Assembly: GCF_013450155.1 (NCBI RefSeq) | Contig: NZ_JACCKD010000003.1 | Location: 62,001 to 126,000, forward strand | Length of the DNA: 64,000 nucleotides | Direction of reading: 5' to 3' | Source of the DNA: Haloechinothrix aidingensis | GTDB taxonomy: Bacteria; Actinomycetota; Actinomycetes; Mycobacteriales; Pseudonocardiaceae | Shown here: positions 60,383-64,000 of the stretch, one piece after another | How positions within the stretch are numbered: the stretch's first letter is position 1 | Layout of the letters: each line of letters starts with the position of its first letter | Notes under the pieces: generated by a model | Database searches by the model: none | Told to the model about the DNA's origin: nothing | What the model saw: the letters and a program-made list of their open reading frames with translations, nothing else | Translations under genes and position numbers: made by a program

Positions 60383-60886
60383 TCAGGGGCGCTGCCAGAA
60401 CCACGTCGATTTCCGGGTGAGTCCGAGTGCTTGCTTGCGACGTTCGGTGCTCAGCCGGTCGAGGTAGAGCATGCCGTCGAGATGGTCGACCTCGTGCTGC
60501 AGGCACTGCGCAAGCACTCCGGTGCCCTCGACCGTGACCGGCTCGTTGCGCAGATCCACGCCCCGCACGACCGCCCGCGTGGCGCGGGGCACGGCGAAGG
60601 ACAGCTCGGGTACCGACAGGCACGCCTCGTCCATCTCCTCGACCTCCTCGGAGATCTCCACGAGCTCCGGGTTGAGGACATAGCCGACGGTGTCGTGATC
60701 GTGGTAGCTGAACGCGCGCAGGTTCACCCCGATCTGCGGGGCGGCCAGACCCGCCCTTCCCGGAAGGCTCACCGTGTCGAGCAGGTCGTCGACGAGCGAC
60801 TCGGTGGCGGCATCGAACCTCGTGACCGGATCCGACACGGTCTTCAGCACCGGGTCGCCGAAATACCGCAGGTTCCGTACCGCCAT
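60383..60886 (-). CDS. def: peptide deformylase
   Basis: 167 residues. Motif 1 GLAAPQIG, motif 2 EACLSVPE and motif 3 QHEVDHLDG are found in order, with the catalytic Glu and the zinc His pair in motif 3 and the zinc Cys in motif 2. Motif 2 has Ala where most PDFs have Gly (EGCLS). It removes the N-formyl group of nascent proteins. GGAGG lies upstream of ATG 60886. Its stop is 37 nt from the isomerase-fold gene stop, convergent. Confidence 0.92.
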   Translation of the reverse strand: MAVRNLRYFGDPVLKTVSDPVTRFDAATESLVDDLLDTVSLPGRAGLAAPQIGVNLRAFSYHDHDTVGYVLNPELVEISEEVEEMDEACLSVPELSFAVPRATRAVVRGVDLRNEPVTVEGTGVLAQCLQHEVDHLDGMLYLDRLSTERRKQALGLTRKSTWFWQRP

Positions 60887-61037
60887 CCCGTCGCCTCCCG
60901 AGGACCTCGCACCGTTCGACCGGGCTCGCACACCGTTCCGCACGGCGGGCCTGACAGGCCTCACAGCCACCGGTCGCGCATACTGTACTAGCTTCGCCAC
61001 CCGCCCTCGGCACGGTCGCCGGGGGCGCCCGTGAGCC

Positions 61038-64000
61038 CTATGGCCTTCGCAGTCGCAGTCCCTGCGGGGTGGTGCGGAAACCCGCATCGTGGAACGCCGC
61101 GGCCCGTGGCGACGTCAGCGCGTACGCGCCGTCGACCTGGCGCACGGACAGGGTGCCGAGCATCCCGGAACGGACCGCGTCGGCGAGCCCGCTCGCCGCG
61201 GTGCGCACCGCGTGATCGCTCGTGCTGAAGGTCAGTACGGACCGCGCGCCGCGTTCGACGTAGAGCACCAGCTCGCCGTCGACCTGCACGGTGAGACTCC
61301 CGGCCTTGCGCGCCGGACGGTGGCCGGTCTCGCCTGCCGGATCGGGCCAGGGCAGTGCCGCCCCGTACGGCTGCGCCGGATCGGCAGCGGCCAGCACGAT
61401 CGCCTCGGCAGGCCGGCCGGGAGGACGAGCGCCCGCGAACCCGCGCAACCGATCCGCGGCACCGCGAGCGGCGAACTGGGCCGCGCCGAGCCCGTCCACG
61501 AGATACCCGCGAACCACGTCACCGGCATCTTCCATCTCCCGCAGGACCGGATAGATCGCCGCCAACCCGCCGACCGCTCCCTCTGCCTCCAGCGCTCCAC
61601 GGGTGAGTACGCCGTGCCGTTCCAGGAACGCCTCGGTACGCGCGTGAGCGCGCCGCGTTGTGTCGGCCGATCGGCTCGGCACGAGCGCCCACCTGCCGGA
61701 GATCGTGGGTTGGGGCGGGTGACCCGCGGCGACGTGGCCTGCCCGCAGCCGCGCGTAACGCCCGCGGGGCCGTGCGGAGCGCGCCTTGTGCGTGGTGCCG
61801 CGCCCCTCCAGCCGCGCACGCAGCGGGGCCATGCTGTCGGACGTCACCCGACCGGACCAGGTGAGGTCCCAGAGTGCGGTGGCGACGTCGTTCTCCGACG
61901 CGGTGTCGCAACCACGGTCGCGGACGCCGTCGACGAGCTGCCTGAAGAACTGGGCGCCGCCGTCGAGAGTGGACAGCACGGCCGCGTGCACGGGGCCGTA
62001 CTGTGCTGTGTCCGCGGTGTCGGGAAGCAGGAGGTCGGCGAGATCGGCCGGGGCGAGCGCGACCCAGCCGTCGGACCCGGGCAGTGATCCGCAGCCGGTC
62101 CAGACGACCTCGCCGGATGCGGTGAGCTCATCGAGGGTGTGCTCGGAGTACCCGGGCAGGCGAGCGGGCAGCACCAGCGTCTCCAGCGCACTGGCCGGGA
62201 TGGGTGCACCGGCCAGTTGCTCGACGCAGGCCAGCACGTCGTCGCTGCCCGGTGTGGTGTGCGGAGCCTGCCCCGTGCCCGTCACGCCGTGCCAGGCGGG
62301 CAGGAACCGCGCGAGGGCGGTGGCGTCGACCGGTTCGACCTCGGCACGCGCGCGAGCAAGGCACGCGCGCCGGATGCGGCGCAGGACAGCCGCGTCGCAG
62401 TAGTCGGGCTCGCCGGTTGCCGGCCCGGCCTCGCCGGGCCGGGCGGGGCGCAGCTCGCCACGCACGAGCCGGCCCGTCTCGGCCAGCTCGTCGAGTGCCG
62501 CCGCTGCGGTGCCCTGTTCGAGGCCGAAGCGTGCCGCTACCTCGGCAGCGGTGAACGGTCCCCGGCGTCGCGCGTGCCTGGCCAGCAGCTCGTGCAGTGG
62601 CTGCTGACCGGCATCCAGGAACGCCTCGGGCACACCGGAGGGCAGCTCGGTGCCCAGCGCCTGGTGGACCCTGCCTGCGTCCTCGACCGCGAGGTAGCGC
62701 TCCTGCCCGGCGATCCGAACTCGGATCGCGCGATGCGCGCGCTCCAGCTCGGCCAACCAGCCCCGCTCGACGCCGCGCGCGCCCGCTTCGGCCGCGGTGA
62801 GGTCGCCGAGCACGCGCAGCAGGTCGGCGGCGCCCTCGGCATCGCGGGCGTGCCGGTCGGGATGCAGTGACTGCAGCGACTCCTCGATCTCGTCGATGAC
62901 GTCGGGGTCGAGCAGGTCGCGAAGCGACTCGCCGCCGACGAGTTCGCCGAGCAGGGCCGTGTCCAGAGCCAGTGCGGCCGCCTTGCGCTCGGCGAGTGGA
63001 GTGTCGGTGTTGTAGAGAAAGGTCGCCACGTAGTCGAACAGCAGGCTGCGTGCGAAGGGGGAGGGGCCGGCTGTATCCACTTCGATCACGCGCGTGCGCC
63101 GCGCGGCGATGTCGCGCATCAACTCACGCAGGCCGGGCAGGTCGTAGACGTCCTGCAAGCATTCCCGCATGGCTTCGAGCACCACGGGGAAGCGGGGATA
63201 GCCGGAGGCCACAGCGAGCAGTTGCGAGGAACGCTGGCGTTGTTGCCACAGCGGCATGCGCTTGGCGGGGTCGCGGCGCGGGAACAGTAGCGAGCGTGTC
63301 GCGCACTCCCGGAACCGGGCCGCGAACAGCGCGCTGGAGGAGACCTCCTCGGTTACCGCGTGCTCCACGGTGTCCGGGTCGAGCAGCACAGCCTCCGCCG
63401 ATGCGGGTAACACGGTCTCGGGGGCTGTGCCGTCCGAGCTGCACAGCTCGGTGTCGGGCAGGCGCAGCACGATCCCGTCGTCGGAGTGCGCGACCTGCGC
63501 GTCCAGCCCGCGGCTGTCCCGCAGGTTGGCGGCGACGACCAGCGCCCACGGGGCGTTCACCCGGGCCCCGAACGGCGAGTGCACGACCACGCGCCAGTCG
63601 CCGAGCTCGTCCCTGAACCGTTCGATCACGACCGTGCGGTCGTCCGGCAGGTGGCCGGTGGCCGCGCGTTGCTCGGCGAGGTAGGCCAGCAGGTTCTCGC
63701 TCGCCCAGTGGTCCATGCCCGCGCGAGTCAGGCGCCGGTGAGCGTCGTCTCCGTCGAGGGCTGCCAGCTCGCGTACGAAGCCGCCGAGCGCGACACCCAG
63801 CTCCCGGGGCCGTGCGGGCGCGTCGCCCTTCCAGAACGGCATGCGAGCGGCCTCCCCAGGGGCCGGAACCACCTCCACACGGTCATGGGTGATGTCGGTG
63901 ATGCGCCAGGAGGTCGTGCCGAGCAGGATCCTGTCGCCCACCCGCGACTCGTAGACCATCTCCTCGTCGAGCTCGCCGACCTTGTTTCCCCGGCCGCTCG
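61038..64000 (-). CDS. lhr: Lhr-type ATP-dependent helicase, C-terminal part (5' end beyond window)
   Basis: The frame runs through the right edge: upstream of the first ATG (63959) it continues as NKVGELDEEMVYESRVGDRI, a known internal Lhr motif. About 987 residues are visible, covering the segment after the helicase core: the Lhr beta-barrel/winged-helix region and the long C-terminal domain. The helicase motor (about 500 residues) must lie beyond the window. In actinobacteria Lhr proteins of about 1500 residues are DNA-repair helicases. The stop is at 61038, 151 bp downstream of which def begins. Confidence 0.9.
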   Translation of the reverse strand, partial: SGRGNKVGELDEEMVYESRVGDRILLGTTSWRITDITHDRVEVVPAPGEAARMPFWKGDAPARPRELGVALGGFVRELAALDGDDAHRRLTRAGMDHWASENLLAYLAEQRAATGHLPDDRTVVIERFRDELGDWRVVVHSPFGARVNAPWALVVAANLRDSRGLDAQVAHSDDGIVLRLPDTELCSSDGTAPETVLPASAEAVLLDPDTVEHAVTEEVSSSALFAARFRECATRSLLFPRRDPAKRMPLWQQRQRSSQLLAVASGYPRFPVVLEAMRECLQDVYDLPGLRELMRDIAARRTRVIEVDTAGPSPFARSLLFDYVATFLYNTDTPLAERKAAALALDTALLGELVGGESLRDLLDPDVIDEIEESLQSLHPDRHARDAEGAADLLRVLGDLTAAEAGARGVERGWLAELERAHRAIRVRIAGQERYLAVEDAGRVHQALGTELPSGVPEAFLDAGQQPLHELLARHARRRGPFTAAEVAARFGLEQGTAAAALDELAETGRLVRGELRPARPGEAGPATGEPDYCDAAVLRRIRRACLARARAEVEPVDATALARFLPAWHGVTGTGQAPHTTPGSDDVLACVEQLAGAPIPASALETLVLPARLPGYSEHTLDELTASGEVVWTGCGSLPGSDGWVALAPADLADLLLPDTADTAQYGPVHAAVLSTLDGGAQFFRQLVDGVRDRGCDTASENDVATALWDLTWSGRVTSDSMAPLRARLEGRGTTHKARSARPRGRYARLRAGHVAAGHPPQPTISGRWALVPSRSADTTRRAHARTEAFLERHGVLTRGALEAEGAVGGLAAIYPVLREMEDAGDVVRGYLVDGLGAAQFAARGAADRLRGFAGARPPGRPAEAIVLAAADPAQPYGAALPWPDPAGETGHRPARKAGSLTVQVDGELVLYVERGARSVLTFSTSDHAVRTAASGLADAVRSGMLGTLSVRQVDGAYALTSPRAAAFHDAGFRTTPQGLRLRRP

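Overview
The window is a high-GC actinobacterial chromosome segment with many GTG starts, 4-bp GTGA/ATGA gene overlaps and -10 boxes sitting 6-9 nt before start codons. Several blocks follow the gene order of Mycobacterium (bioB-bsaP-DUF2567; nadABC; hisD-C-B-H-A-F-I; trpE-membrane protein-trpC-B-A-lgt; aroG-pknL-Rv2175c-like). F420-type oxidoreductases, a mycothiol-type isomerase-fold protein and an Scr1/DUF397 pair are also present. Together with short palindromic intergenic repeats, this best fits the Pseudonocardiaceae (an Amycolatopsis, Saccharomonospora or Prauserella relative); the genus is inferred.

Layout. 1-5.2 kb: biotin synthesis (bioA partial, bioD, bioB), the biotin synthase auxiliary protein BsaP, a DUF2567 membrane protein and an M48 peptidase. 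5.2-10.5 kb: NrtR-type regulator divergent from nadA-nadB-nadC, then a nitrilase-family amidohydrolase. 10.6-21.8 kb: histidine genes hisD, hisC, hisB, hisH, hisA/priA, hisF and hisI. They are interrupted by an EgtE-like PLP enzyme, a CTG-initiated small membrane protein, soxR, an MFS transporter, an F420 oxidoreductase and an ABC exporter. 21.9-28.3 kb: trpE, a Trp-associated membrane protein, trpC (with a probable leader-peptide attenuator), trpB, trpA and lgt. No trpF is present, which fits a bifunctional PriA. 28.2-31.2 kb: a DapB-like dehydrogenase and an SDR under a KstR-like palindrome, and a DUF998 membrane protein. 31.3-37.4 kb: glutamate synthase gltBD.

37.6-44.1 kb is an accessory stretch: a secreted serine protease, 22-bp repeats, a MazG-like pyrophosphohydrolase followed by a PD-(D/E)xK nuclease / DUF2075 helicase (candidate defence pair), very small minus-strand genes, an Scr1-DUF397 toxin-antitoxin pair, a GNAT and an orphan antitoxin beside what looks like a toxin stub.

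44.3-64 kb: aroG (class II DAHP synthase), a PASTA kinase of the PknL position with its Rv2175c-like DNA-binding neighbour, an LLM oxidoreductase, a carotenoid operon (crtE-crtI-crtB), a DUF885 protein, an UppP paralogue lacking a conserved Glu, an unknown membrane protein, a Tat-exported PhoX-family protein, a GNAT, an SOS-box-preceded HEPN/isomerase-fold operon, peptide deformylase and the C-terminal two thirds of an Lhr helicase that runs off the window.

Amino-acid and cofactor genes connect metabolically: aroG feeds chorismate to trpE, gltBD supplies glutamate, nadABC supplies NAD, and hisA/priA serves both His and Trp pathways. No tRNA, rRNA, CRISPR array or insertion sequence was seen. 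The only stretch over 300 bp without a gene (38587-38898) holds a terminator, a 22-bp repeat block, otherwise unassigned sequence and the mazG -10 box.
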